The notes under the pieces are model-generated. The model did not search any database, was not told where the DNA came from, and saw only the letters and a program-made list of their open reading frames with translations. Shown here piece by piece: positions 39,401 to 47,421 of a stretch of DNA of 64,000 bases (positions are counted from its first letter, which is position 1; each line of letters begins with the position of its first letter). This DNA comes from Streptomyces sp. HPF1205 (lineage in GTDB: Bacteria > Actinomycetota > Actinomycetes > Streptomycetales > Streptomycetaceae). The stretch covers positions 310,001 through 374,000 of the forward strand of contig NZ_JAINVH010000001.1 in assembly GCF_020400825.1 (NCBI RefSeq). The letters are read 5' to 3'. A program made the translations under genes and the position numbers.

Positions 39401-40940
39401 GGACATCTTCAACGAGGACTTCTCCAAGGTCGTCGTCAGTGGCGACGACGCCTGGGACACGGTGCACGAGTACGTGTCCCACGTGGCGCCCGACCTCGCC
39501 GACCGGCTCTCGCGCTGGACCTCCGACGTGGACGTCTTCGCCACGTACCGGATCGACGAGCAGCTGCTCAAGGCGCTCGACCGCAAGGTGTGGCTGCCGT
39601 CCGGCGGTTCGCTGGTGATCGACAAGACCGAGGCCATGGTCGTGGTCGACGTCAACACCGGGAAGTTCACCGGCCAGGGCGGCAACCTGGAGGAGACCGT
39701 CACCCGCAACAACCTGGAGGCGGCCGAGGAGATCGTCCGCCAGCTCCGGCTGCGCGACCTCGGCGGCATCGTGGTCATCGACTTCATCGACATGGTGCTG
39801 GAGTCCAACCGCGACCTGGTGATGCGGCGGCTGCTGGAGTGCCTGGGCCGGGACCGGACCAAGCACCAGGTGGCCGAGGTGACCTCGCTCGGCCTGGTGC
39901 AGATGACCCGCAAGCGGGTCGGGCAGGGGCTGCTGGAGTCCTTCTCCGAGACGTGCGTGCACTGCAACGGACGCGGCGTCATCGTCCACATGGACCAGGC
40001 GACGACCACGGGCGGCGGCGGCAAGCGCAAGCGCCGCGGCGGTCGCGGCGCCGGTGCCGCCGAGCACGAGCACGAGCACGTGCTGGAGCCCGCGGCCGAG
40101 GCGGCCGTGGCGGAGGTCGAGGCGGCCGAGGAACCGGCGGCGGCCCTGGCCGGGGAGCTGGAGGAGATCGAGGAGATCGAGGAGCTGCCCGAGCTGGAGC
40201 CGATCGAGGTCGGCGAGTCGGACCTGGTGCCGGCGATCGGCGACCCCGAGGAGGAGTGGTTCGGGACCGCCGCGGAGGCCGAGGCGGCGGCCAACGGCGG
40301 TCGCGGCAGGCGCCGGCGCGGCTCCCGCAAGGTCACCGCGCCCGCGGGCGCGCCCGCGGTGTCCGACCGTAAGCCGGAGCCGGCCGTCGTGGTCGTCCCG
40401 GTGAGCGAGCCGGTGGCCGAGCCCGAGCCGGAGGCCGAGCCGGAGGTCGCGACCGCGGCCCCCGCCCGCCCCCGCCGGCGCGCCACGCGCAAGGCCACCG
40501 CGCCCGCCGGTTCGCCCCCGGCGGCCCAGGAAGCGGCGATCGTCGTCGTGGGTCCCGAGCGCGCGGACGCCCCTGCCGCGGCGCCCGCCGAGCCGGAGCC
40601 GGAGGTCTCCACGGAGCCCCCGGCCCGTCCGCGCCGCCGTGCCACCCGTACGGTCGCCCCGGCCGGCGAGGACGCCGCGGTCGTCGTGGTGCCCAACGCC
40701 GGGCAGGCCCCCGAGGGCGAGGCCGCGCCCGGCGGCGCCGAGCCGGCCGACTCCGCCGAGCTCGCCGACTCCGCCGAGCCGAAGAAGCGCGCCGCGCGCA
40801 AGACGGCGGCCAAGAAGACGGCGAAGAAGGCCGCGGCCAAGAAGGCGACGGCGAAGAAGGCGGCCGCGAAGACGACGACGGCGAAGAAGACGTCGGCGAA
40901 GAAGGCCGCGACGAAGAAGGCGGCTTCGACGGCGGAGTGA
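36432..40940 (+). CDS. rne: Ribonuclease E/G family endoribonuclease, extra-long
   Basis: A 1502-residue RNase E/G. The catalytic core is central, roughly residues 760-1190: an S1 domain starting near 783 (GDRTQIGVLEDDVLVEHYV), the DNase I-like catalytic region with VVVDVNTGKFTG near 1070 and IVVIDFIDM near 1113, and the zinc-link CVHCNGRG near 1175. About 470 N-terminal residues are Ala/Glu/Pro repeats with RTRRRATRKAT motifs, then Arg/Glu-rich blocks. The C-terminus is a Lys/Ala-rich histone-like tail (KKTAKKAAAKKATAKK). Both arms should be disordered and bind RNA or partner enzymes. The core comes in the middle, as in Streptomyces RNase ES and unlike E. coli. The ATG follows GGGAGC. Confidence 0.95.
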   Translation: MPETDSTVQGRTPETPDAASAASAAEDSAAPRRRRRAASRPAGPPAGTESGGNAEVTAAGGVAEPAAEGEAAPARTRRRTTRKATTSAAEASAESPEAPAADEAAPKRRRTTRKATASDTAESAAEPTQPAPAAKAEAPAAEEEAAPARTRRRATRKPTAPAGAPAEAEAVVPAAEAEVPVAEEEAAPARTRRRATRKATAPAGAPAEAEVVVPAAEAEAEAAPARTRRATRKTAAEAEAVVPAAEAEAPVAEEEAAPARTRRRATRKATAPAGAPAEAEVVVPAAEAEAPAADSEAAPARTRRRATRAASAPAAEAEVPAAESEAAPARTRRRATRAASAPAPAEQAAAAVTEAPAAEEEAATGRTRRRATRKAAEPAPAPEPTPAEAPAPAAGRGRGARRTAPLPTFSAGEGSRRLKSGALAPKEPEAGQPAPEARAYTGIALRDGDHWTVEVDDAYEIRGYGETIEEATAEAVIALSTAFDVPAESVAIDVRTEGGARAEQRGEPAEPTGRGRRRAVRPAMAVFQAPVFQAPQAGAGQPAAEEPAGHGEAEEQSGRDEAEKHAERGDHAEETEERPSRRRRRRRGPGEQAFTGTTPADEPEAETAADTDLDEEAAEIEAEAEAETGAEERPSRRRRRGGRRRRRGEAAEHGESSADEDGEDETEAEQEHEDAEDGEEDGTPSSASSRRRRRRRRRGSDAAAEETSADDPERTVVKVREPRQRAEGGTGVDEVQSIKGSTRLEAKKQRRREGREQGRRRVPIITEAEFLARREAVERVMVVRQNGDRTQIGVLEDDVLVEHYVNKEQATSYVGNVYLGKVQNVLPSMEAAFVDIGKGRNAVLYAGEVNFEALGLSGGPRRIESALKSGQPVLVQVTKDPIGHKGARLTSQVSLPGRYLVYVPEGSMTGISRKLPDTERARLKTILKKIVPEDAGVIVRTAAEGASEDELRRDVERLQAQWTDIQKKAKTGNAPTLLYGEPDMTVRVVRDIFNEDFSKVVVSGDDAWDTVHEYVSHVAPDLADRLSRWTSDVDVFATYRIDEQLLKALDRKVWLPSGGSLVIDKTEAMVVVDVNTGKFTGQGGNLEETVTRNNLEAAEEIVRQLRLRDLGGIVVIDFIDMVLESNRDLVMRRLLECLGRDRTKHQVAEVTSLGLVQMTRKRVGQGLLESFSETCVHCNGRGVIVHMDQATTTGGGGKRKRRGGRGAGAAEHEHEHVLEPAAEAAVAEVEAAEEPAAALAGELEEIEEIEELPELEPIEVGESDLVPAIGDPEEEWFGTAAEAEAAANGGRGRRRRGSRKVTAPAGAPAVSDRKPEPAVVVVPVSEPVAEPEPEAEPEVATAAPARPRRRATRKATAPAGSPPAAQEAAIVVVGPERADAPAAAPAEPEPEVSTEPPARPRRRATRTVAPAGEDAAVVVVPNAGQAPEGEAAPGGAEPADSAELADSAEPKKRAARKTAAKKTAKKAAAKKATAKKAAAKTTTAKKTSAKKAATKKAASTAE
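36981..37300 (+). repeat. Tandem duplication inside the RNase E N-terminal arm
   Basis: The segment 37021-37090 recurs exactly at 37231-37300, an offset of 210 bases or 70 codons, within a longer imperfect repeat. It encodes units of the form PARTRRRATRKATAPAGA followed by PAEAEVVVPAAEAEA. Confidence 0.85.
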
Positions 40941-41310
40941 GTCCGGGGCAACCCCGCGACCGGCCGGCGACCGGGCCGCGCGTCGTGACCGCCCGCAAGG
41001 GTGGTCGACGACCGCGGCCCGATCCCGTCGGTGGGTCGGCCGCGTCGGGGCGACCGTCGGTGGGTCGGCCGCGTCAGGCCGCCGCCGACAGTGGACCGTG
41101 TCCGCCCCCTCGCCCGGACCAGCGGCAATGTCCGGCCCTCGCCAATGGTGGGCCAGGTCCGGCCGCTCGTCGGCCCGCGGTGTCGCGTCCGGCCGCCGTC
41201 CCGCCGGCCGGCCGGTGGGGCCACGTACAACTCCCCGCCGGCCGGTGGACGGCTGCTCGCGGTGAACCGGGGCCGTCCCTCGGGGGCGCTCCCGGCGAAC
41301 CGGGGTCAAT

Positions 41311-41340
41311 TTGACCCCGCAGGAGGCGCTTCCGTAGTCT
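41311..41340 (+). promoter_or_regulatory. Promoter of the rplU-rpmA(-obg) operon
   Basis: A -35 TTGACC (41311-41316) and a -10 TAGTCT (41335-41340) are separated by 18 bases, the best consensus-like housekeeping promoter in the window. Transcription should start near 41347, leaving a leader of about 124 bases. Confidence 0.75.
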
Positions 41341-41379
41341 TGACCTTCGGCGTTTGTGCGCCTACCCCTGAGCACCTTC

Positions 41380-41400
41380 CTCCCGGCGGTCGGCCGGGAG
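41380..41400 (+). promoter_or_regulatory. Hairpin in the rplU leader
   Basis: An 8-bp stem CTCCCGGC/GCCGGGAG with a 5-base loop lies in the rplU 5' leader. Its place and the leader length fit ribosomal-protein autoregulation, but no known leader family was verified. Confidence 0.4.
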
Positions 41401-41470
41401 AGGCCTCCCGACGCGCGTCATGGGGCGGCTGGCATCCGGGGTCCGATTCGAGCGAGAGAGTGAGTTCCGC

Positions 41471-41791
41471 GTGTACGCGATCGTGCGTAGCGGTGGCCGC
41501 CAGCACAAGGTGGCCGTCGGCGACATCGTCGAGGTTGACAGGATTCCCACCGGCAAGGTCGGTGACGCGGTCGAGCTCTCGACGCTGCTCGTCGTGGACG
41601 GCGAGGCCGTCACGAGCGACCCGTGGGTGCTGGCCGGGATCAAGGTCGAGGCCGAGATCGTGGATCACCACAAGGGCCAGAAGATCGACATCCTGCGCTA
41701 CAAGAACAAGACCGGTTACCGCCGGCGGCAGGGTCACCGCCAGCAGTACACGGCGCTGAAGATCACCGGCATCCCCACGGCTGCGAAGTAA
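41471..41791 (+). CDS. rplU: 50S ribosomal protein L21
   Basis: A 106-residue ribosomal protein starting [20 protein letters not shown] and ending with the L21 signature [20 protein letters not shown] segment (here [20 protein letters not shown]). The GTG at 41471 is chosen because it gives the family N-terminus; the frame stays open to 41420. It is the first gene of the L21-L27-Obg group, with rpmA starting 14 bases after its stop. Confidence 0.98.
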   Translation: MYAIVRSGGRQHKVAVGDIVEVDRIPTGKVGDAVELSTLLVVDGEAVTSDPWVLAGIKVEAEIVDHHKGQKIDILRYKNKTGYRRRQGHRQQYTALKITGIPTAAK

Positions 41792-41805
41792 GGGACTGAG
41801 GAGAG

Positions 41806-42060
41806 ATGGCACACAAGAAGGGCGCATCGTCCACCCGGAACGGTCGCGACTCCAACGCTCAGCGGCTCGGCGTGAAGCGCTTCGGCGGTCAGGTCGTCAA
41901 CGCCGGTGAGATCATCGTCCGCCAGCGCGGCACCCACTTCCACCCGGGTTCCGGCGTCGGCATCGGCAAGGACGACACGCTGTTCGCGCTGTCGGCCGGT
42001 GCGGTCGAGTTCGGCACGAAGCGCGGCCGTCGCGTCGTGAACATCGTTCCCGCCGCCTGA
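41806..42060 (+). CDS. rpmA: 50S ribosomal protein L27
   Basis: An 84-residue ribosomal protein that contacts the peptidyl transferase centre. It begins [20 protein letters not shown] and contains [17 protein letters not shown] and [16 protein letters not shown]. No cleavable N-terminal extension of the Firmicutes type is present. The ATG has GAGGAGAG directly upstream. A hairpin follows at 42087-42135, before obg. Confidence 0.98.
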   Translation: MAHKKGASSTRNGRDSNAQRLGVKRFGGQVVNAGEIIVRQRGTHFHPGSGVGIGKDDTLFALSAGAVEFGTKRGRRVVNIVPAA

Positions 42061-42086
42061 GCCCAGGCCACGCGGAACTCCTAGAG

Positions 42087-42135
42087 GGCGGACCTCGCCT
42101 CCCGGTTCGTACGTCGTCCGGGACGCGGGTCCGCC
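42087..42135 (+). terminator. Hairpin between rpmA and obg (attenuator-like)
   Basis: Outer arms GGCGGACC (42087-42094) and GGTCCGCC (42128-42135) enclose an inner TCCCGG/CCGGGA stem. It could lower read-through from the ribosomal genes into obg. Confidence 0.5.
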
Positions 42136-42178
42136 TTCGCCGTCACAACCCCGTACCGCATCTGGAGGAAAAGCCACC

Positions 42179-43618
42179 ATGACCACCTTCGTGGACCGCG
42201 TCGAACTGCACGTCGCCGCGGGCAACGGGGGCCACGGCTGCGCCTCCGTGCACCGGGAGAAGTTCAAGCCGCTCGGCGGGCCCGACGGCGGGAACGGCGG
42301 GCGCGGCGGCGACGTGATCCTTGTCGTCGACCAGGACGTCACGACGCTGCTGGACTACCACCACAGCCCGCACCGCAAGGCCACCAACGGCAAGCCGGGG
42401 GAGGGCGGCAACCGCTCCGGCAAGGACGGCACCGACCTGGTGCTGCCGGTGCCCGACGGCACGGTGGTGATGGACAAGCACGGCAACGTGCTGGCCGACC
42501 TGGTCGGCCAGGGCACCGCCTACATCGCCGCCCAGGGCGGCCGCGGCGGCCTCGGCAATGCCGCGCTCGCCTCGGCCCGCCGCAAGGCGCCCGGCTTCGC
42601 GCTGCTGGGCGAGCCGGGGCACAGCGGCGACATCGTGCTCGAACTGAAGACGGTGGCGGACGTGGCGCTGGTGGGGTACCCCAGCGCCGGGAAGTCGTCG
42701 CTGATCTCGGTGATGTCGGCCGCCAAGCCGAAGATCGCCGACTACCCGTTCACCACGCTGGTGCCCAATCTCGGCGTGGTGACGGCCGGCGCGACCGTCT
42801 ACACCGTCGCCGACGTGCCGGGGCTGATTCCCGGCGCCAGCGAAGGGCGCGGGCTGGGCCTGGAGTTCCTGCGGCACGTCGAGCGCTGCTCGGTGCTGGT
42901 GCACGTGCTGGACACCGCGACGCTGGAGTCCGACCGCGACCCGGTGAGCGATCTCGACGTGATCGAGGCGGAACTGCGGGCGTACGGGGCGGGACTGGAG
43001 GACCGGCCGCGCGTGGTGGCCCTCAACAAGATCGACGTGCCCGACGGGCGCGACCTCGCGGACATGATCAGGCCCGAGCTGCTCGCGCGCGGCTACCAGG
43101 TCTTCGAGGTGTCCGCCGTCTCGCACGAGGGCCTGAAGGAGCTGTCGTACGCGCTCGCGAAGATCGTCGCCGAGCACCGCGCGGCCCAGCCGGCCCAGCA
43201 GGCCACCCGTGTCGTGATCCGGCCGCAGGCAGTGGACGACGCGGGCTTCACCGTCACCCACGAGGGTGAGTTCTTCCGGGTCCGCGGTGAGAAGCCCGAG
43301 CGCTGGGTCCGGCAGACGGACTTCAACAACGACGAGGCCGTGGGCTATCTCGCCGACCGGCTGAACCGCCTGGGTGTCGAGGACGAACTCCTCAAGGCCG
43401 GCGCCAAGCCCGGCGACGGTGTCGCCATCGGCCCCGATGAGGACGCGGTCGTCTTCGACTGGGAGCCCTCGCTGGCCGCGGGCGCCGAGATGCTCGGCCG
43501 CCGCGGCGAGGACCACCGCCTGGACGCCCCCCGCCCCGCCGCCACCCGCCGCCGCGAACGCCAAGCGGAGCGCGACGAGGCGGAGCAGGAGTACCGCGGC
43601 TTCGACCCCTTCGCCTGA
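42179..43618 (+). CDS. obg: Obg/CgtA ribosome-associated GTPase
   Basis: A 479-residue GTPase with the three Obg domains: the Gly-rich Obg fold (1-158, [10 protein letters not shown]), the G domain with G1 GYPSAGKSS at about 165-173, switch I FTTLVPN, G3 DVPGLI and G4 NKID, and a C-terminal OCT domain with [17 protein letters not shown]. Obg acts in late 50S assembly and the stringent response; in Streptomyces it also influences the onset of aerial growth. The tail is basic and acidic mixed ([19 protein letters not shown]). The ATG has GGAGGAAAA upstream. In M. tuberculosis proB follows directly; here a 13-kb glycan island intervenes. Confidence 0.97.
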   Translation: MTTFVDRVELHVAAGNGGHGCASVHREKFKPLGGPDGGNGGRGGDVILVVDQDVTTLLDYHHSPHRKATNGKPGEGGNRSGKDGTDLVLPVPDGTVVMDKHGNVLADLVGQGTAYIAAQGGRGGLGNAALASARRKAPGFALLGEPGHSGDIVLELKTVADVALVGYPSAGKSSLISVMSAAKPKIADYPFTTLVPNLGVVTAGATVYTVADVPGLIPGASEGRGLGLEFLRHVERCSVLVHVLDTATLESDRDPVSDLDVIEAELRAYGAGLEDRPRVVALNKIDVPDGRDLADMIRPELLARGYQVFEVSAVSHEGLKELSYALAKIVAEHRAAQPAQQATRVVIRPQAVDDAGFTVTHEGEFFRVRGEKPERWVRQTDFNNDEAVGYLADRLNRLGVEDELLKAGAKPGDGVAIGPDEDAVVFDWEPSLAAGAEMLGRRGEDHRLDAPRPAATRRRERQAERDEAEQEYRGFDPFA

Positions 43619-43666
43619 GGGGGCCGGTCCGTACGGGCGGACCTCCTCGCCTGAGGGAGGCGGTCG

Positions 43667-43711
43667 CGCCCGGGCGGACCCCCTCGACCGGGGGACCGCC
43701 CCACCCGGGCG
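43667..43711. terminator. Hairpins between obg and the gtrA-like gene
   Basis: The outer arms CGCCCGGG (43667-43674) and CCCGGGCG (43704-43711) enclose GGCGG...CCGCC and CCCC/GGGG stems. The structure lies between two convergent genes. Confidence 0.65.
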
Positions 43712-43754
43712 ACGCCTCCGGGACGTTCGTTCCCCGGGCGTCCGTGCGGCGGCC

Positions 43755-44240
43755 TCAGCGCGTCGACAGCGGTTCGCGCGGCAGGTCGTCCGGGGCAAGG
43801 TCGGACGACCTGCCGCCCTCCTTGGCGGTCAGGATCCGCCGGGACAGCACGTACGTGAACGGGATCGCCGCGGCGGCCGCCGCCAGCGGCGCGATCTTGT
43901 CGTTCATGTGCACCCATTCCACCAGGACGAAGACACCGACGCTCGTCACCACGTAGTTGGTGAGGTTGGTGAGCGGGAAGAGCAGGAACTTCCGCCACGT
44001 CGGCCGGGTGCGGTAGGTGAAATAGGTGTTGAGGAAGAACGAGCCGATCATGCTCAGCACGAACGCGCACGTGTACGCCAGGAAGTACGGCAGCCACGGG
44101 TGCAGCGCCAGGTAGAAGCCGTAGAACGTGGCGGTGTTGACGACACCGACCAGCGCGAAACGGACCACCTGCATGCGCTGGGGCGTGAGGAAGGACCGGC
44201 GCACCCCCGCAGGGTGCGGCCTGGCGTGGCTCCCCGTCAA
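43755..44240 (-). CDS. GtrA-family membrane protein (TTG start)
   Basis: A 161-residue protein with four membrane helices and the GtrA hallmark QVVRFALVGVVNTATFYGFY plus SFFLNTYFTYR. GtrA proteins are thought to move polyprenyl-phosphate-linked sugars across the membrane. The TTG at 44240 overlaps the stop codon of the upstream glycosyltransferase (TTGA), with GGAG 5 bases before it, so translation is coupled; a GTG 12 codons later is the alternative. The pair suggests that the glycosyltransferase makes a lipid-linked sugar and GtrA flips it outward for cell-envelope decoration. Confidence 0.88.
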   Translation of the reverse strand: MTGSHARPHPAGVRRSFLTPQRMQVVRFALVGVVNTATFYGFYLALHPWLPYFLAYTCAFVLSMIGSFFLNTYFTYRTRPTWRKFLLFPLTNLTNYVVTSVGVFVLVEWVHMNDKIAPLAAAAAAIPFTYVLSRRILTAKEGGRSSDLAPDDLPREPLSTR

Positions 44241-45316
44241 CGCAGCTCCAGCGGCGACGAGACCCGCTGCTCCCTCCGCGGCGGAACCGGTGCCGCCGCC
44301 CCCGCTCCCGCCCCGGCGTCGTGCCGTCCCTCGTGCCGCGTCTCCGGCCGTGCCTCGTGCCGCCCCGCGTGCCGTGCCGTTCCGGTGAAGGTCCCCGCGG
44401 TGTTGGTTTCCTTGACCAGGTAGTGGGGGCGGCGTTTGGTCTCGTAGTAGATGCGGCCGATGTATTCGCCGATGAGGCCGAGCATGAGCATTTGCAGGCC
44501 GCCCAGGCCGGTGACGGCGACGAGGAGGGTGACGTAACCGGGGGCGTCGGGTCCCTGGATCATGGCCAGGACGGTGATGACGACGGCGTAGACGGCCGCG
44601 ACGGAGGCCAGTGCCAGGCCGGTGTAGATGGCAAGGCGCAGGGGGCGGTTGTTGAAGGAGATCAGGCCGTCGATTCCGTAGTTGACCAGCGCGCCGAAAC
44701 GCCATTTCGTCTCGCCCGCTTCACGGGCGGCGTTGTGGTAGTCGAACGTGACGGTGTCGTAGCCGATCCAGGAGAACAGGCCCTTGGAGAAGCGGTTGTA
44801 CTCGGGCATGGCCAGCAGGGCGTCGGTGGCGCGGCGGGAGAGCAGGCGGAAGTCGCCGACCCCGTCGGTGAGCTCGACGTCGACCCACGTGTTGACCATG
44901 CGGTAGTACAGGCGGCTGAGGGCGGTGCGCAGGGGCTTGTCGCCCTCGCGGGTGCGCCGGGCGATGATCTGGTCGTGGCCGGCCTGGTAGAGCTCCAGCA
45001 TGCGCGCGATGAGCTCGGGCGGGTGCTGCAGGTCGGCGTCCATGATGACGACGGCGTCTCCGGTGGCTTCCTTGAGGCCGGCCAGGATGCCGGCCTCCTT
45101 GCCGAAGTTGCGGCTGAAGGAGACGTAGCGGGTGGTGGCCTGGCGGCCGTCGGCCAGGGCGCGCAGGCGTTGCAGGGTGGCGTCACGGCTGCCGTCGTCG
45201 ACGTAGCACAGCTCGTACTCGACCGGCAGGGTCTGCAGGGTCTCGCGGATCCGTGCGTCGAACCGCTCGATGACGGCTTCCTCGTTGTAGCACGGCACTA
45301 CGATCGACAGTCGCAT
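44237..45316 (-). CDS. GT2 polyprenyl-phosphate glycosyltransferase (DPM1/ArnC/GtrB-like)
   Basis: A 359-residue enzyme predicted to transfer a sugar from a nucleotide donor to polyprenyl phosphate. The GT-A domain begins MRLSIVVPCYNEEAVIERF, with the metal site DADLQHPPE and the acceptor motif DGVGDFRLLSRRATDALL. Two C-terminal transmembrane helices follow (about 230-255 and 265-290). The last 50 residues are His/Arg-rich, then Ala/Pro-rich, and probably unfolded. ATG 45316 matches the family start; GTG 45331 would add five residues. It overlaps the gtrA-like gene and is divergent from the next glycosyltransferase. Confidence 0.9.
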   Translation of the reverse strand: MRLSIVVPCYNEEAVIERFDARIRETLQTLPVEYELCYVDDGSRDATLQRLRALADGRQATTRYVSFSRNFGKEAGILAGLKEATGDAVVIMDADLQHPPELIARMLELYQAGHDQIIARRTREGDKPLRTALSRLYYRMVNTWVDVELTDGVGDFRLLSRRATDALLAMPEYNRFSKGLFSWIGYDTVTFDYHNAAREAGETKWRFGALVNYGIDGLISFNNRPLRLAIYTGLALASVAAVYAVVITVLAMIQGPDAPGYVTLLVAVTGLGGLQMLMLGLIGEYIGRIYYETKRRPHYLVKETNTAGTFTGTARHAGRHEARPETRHEGRHDAGAGAGAAAPVPPRREQRVSSPLELR

Positions 45317-45570
45317 GAGTCTCAGGGTCACTTTCTGCGCCGTACCGTCGGTACGGAAGGGGCGAGGCGTGGCGCATCCCGCGCTGTTTCGCCAGAGTAG
45401 GGCGCACAGAGCCGGGTAACCGGGCGCTTGTCGTACGGGCGCTCAATGTTCAACAAGGCGTCCGAATGGAAACCGGAAGAGTTCACCGCGGCGTGGGCAA
45501 CCGAATGCGGTAATCAATACTCTGTGGCCCCGAAGAAGATCGCGGAAGTGAAGTGCAGAAGTGAGGCCCC

Positions 45571-47151
45571 TTGAAGGCACGTGTCAGCGTCGTCGTGATC
45601 ACATTCAATGACGCCGAGCATGTCACCGAGGCCGTACGGTCGGCACTGGCCCAGGGGGACGAGGTCGGTGAGGTGATCGTCGTCGACGACTGCTCGACCG
45701 ACGCCACCCCCGACGTGCTCGCCGAGATCGCGCGGGCGCAGCCGCGGGTGCGGGTGCTGACCCGGACCACGAACAGCGGCGGCTGCGGAACGCCGCGCAA
45801 CGACGGCCTGGGCGCGGTCCGAACGCCCTACCTGCTCTTCCTCGACAGCGACGACGTCCTCGCGCCGGGCGCGGTCGAAGCCCTGCTGCCCGTCGCCGAG
45901 AAGCGGGGCGCCGACGTGACGGCGGGCCGGGCGGTCCGCCGCGAACTGCCCGCCGGCCGTGAGACGCTGTGGGCGCGGCGCGTCTACGGCGACGGCGCCC
46001 CCCTGCTCGGCACGGTCGTCACCGGCATCGAGGACCACCCAGAACTGCTGTGGGACACCCTGTCGGTCAACAAGCTGTACCGCACCGCCTTCCTGCGCGA
46101 GCGCCGCGTCACCTTCCCCGACGGCGCCTTCCACTACGAGGACTTCGTCTTCACCGCCCGCGTCTACGCCGCCCGCCCGCGGATCGCCCTCACCGACGCG
46201 CCCGTCTACGTGTGGAACGTGCGCCGCGAGGCCGACCGCCCGTCCATCTCGCTGCGCCGCGCGGAGCTCGCCAACTGGCGGCACCGCATCGCCGCCCACC
46301 GCGGCGTGGTCGACACCCTGCGCGACGCGGGCATGTACGGCCTCGCCGAGGCCGCCCAGGCGAAGTTCCTCGACTACGACCTGCCCCTTTACGTGCGGGA
46401 GCTCCCGCGGCGGCCGGCCGGCTACGTCTCCGGCTGGTGGCAGATCACCCGGGACTACGTGGCCGGGTTCGACAAGGAGGCCCTCGCGCTGGCCGCCGTG
46501 ACGTCGCGGTGGATGGTCCGCGCGCTGACCGCGCCCGGCGCGGACGAGCCGGAGCCGGGCGCCGCCGGCACGGGCCGGCTGGTCGAGCTGGCCGCCCGCC
46601 CGCCGCGCCTCATCCCCCCGTACGGCACCGTACCGCCCCCCGACCTGGGCGAACTCGGGCCGGCGCAGCTGCCGGTGACCGTGGAGGGCCGGATCAAGGC
46701 GGGCGCCCGCACCCGGCTGTCGCTGCGCGTGCACGAGCTGTACGGGCGGCTCGCCGCGCTGCGTCCGGTGTCGCTGCTGGTGGAGCTCACCGAGCGCGGC
46801 ACGACCGGGCCCGCGATCGGCGTCGAGGGCCCGCTGATCGGCGAGCGCTCCGGCTGGACCGCCGCGGTCCGCGTCGACACCGCGGACCTGGCCCGCGGCG
46901 GGCGGGTGGCCGTCTGGGAGATCCGGGCGCGGATCCGGTACGCGGGCACCGCCGAGCGCACCCCCGTCGAGGTGCGGGCCGCCGACGGCCAGGAGGCGCG
47001 CCGGGCCGCCGTGTTCCGCCCCACCGGCCGGGTGCTGCTGGTGCAGACGCACGTCGCGCCGGGCCGCGCGCTGGTGCTGCGGGTCGCGGACGGCGTGCAG
47101 GGCGCCCGCCGTGTCGCCGGCGGCCGGCTGCGCAGGCTGCTGCGCAAGTAG
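45571..47151 (+). CDS. GT2 glycosyltransferase with beta-rich C-terminal domains (TTG start)
   Basis: A 526-residue protein. The first 230 or so residues are a GT-A glycosyltransferase: RVSVVVITFNDAEHVTEAV, VVDDCSTDATPDV and the metal site FLDSDDVLAPG. A helical segment follows, then about 180 residues of beta-rich sequence (VTVEGRIKAGARTRLSLRVH) of the kind found in teichoic-acid-type glycosyl/glycerophosphotransferases. There is no membrane helix. The TTG start is supported by GTGAGG 4 bases upstream; no ATG or GTG alternative fits. A TACTCT box lies about 50 bases upstream. It lies just before the first Stealth gene on the same strand, which suggests a shared product. Confidence 0.88.
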   Translation: MKARVSVVVITFNDAEHVTEAVRSALAQGDEVGEVIVVDDCSTDATPDVLAEIARAQPRVRVLTRTTNSGGCGTPRNDGLGAVRTPYLLFLDSDDVLAPGAVEALLPVAEKRGADVTAGRAVRRELPAGRETLWARRVYGDGAPLLGTVVTGIEDHPELLWDTLSVNKLYRTAFLRERRVTFPDGAFHYEDFVFTARVYAARPRIALTDAPVYVWNVRREADRPSISLRRAELANWRHRIAAHRGVVDTLRDAGMYGLAEAAQAKFLDYDLPLYVRELPRRPAGYVSGWWQITRDYVAGFDKEALALAAVTSRWMVRALTAPGADEPEPGAAGTGRLVELAARPPRLIPPYGTVPPPDLGELGPAQLPVTVEGRIKAGARTRLSLRVHELYGRLAALRPVSLLVELTERGTTGPAIGVEGPLIGERSGWTAAVRVDTADLARGGRVAVWEIRARIRYAGTAERTPVEVRAADGQEARRAAVFRPTGRVLLVQTHVAPGRALVLRVADGVQGARRVAGGRLRRLLRK

Positions 47152-47421
47152 CCTCCCCGTACACCGAACCCGGCGCACCGAACCCGGCGCACCGAGCCCG
47201 TGCACGCAACGCCGGGCGGACGTTCCCCGCGCACCCGACGCCGTGCGCCGAACCCCCTGTGGACGTTCCCGCGGGGTGTCCTGCCTCCCGTTTCACCCGG
47301 GTCCCGAAAATGTGATGGAACGACTGAGTTAACATCGGCCGTAGATTTTGCATCCGTCAGGTAATGGTCAGGGACGCCGGTGCCGCAAACGCCGGTAATC
47401 GAAAGGGGAGGGGGGCCCGTC

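Larger units (their letters stand above)
40941..41470. other. Long intergenic region upstream of rplU
   Basis: This 530-base stretch has no supported gene. A 22-base direct repeat (41025-41046 and 41054-41075, period 29) lies in its first third, and GCCGGCCGGTGG-type repeats lie near 41205-41245. The rplU promoter and a structured leader occupy 41311-41470. Confidence 0.6.

Noticed and set aside
36153..41375. 1740-codon minus-strand frame opposite rne
   Set aside because: The repeats in rne remove stop codons from the other strand. There is no start signal or recognisable domain.
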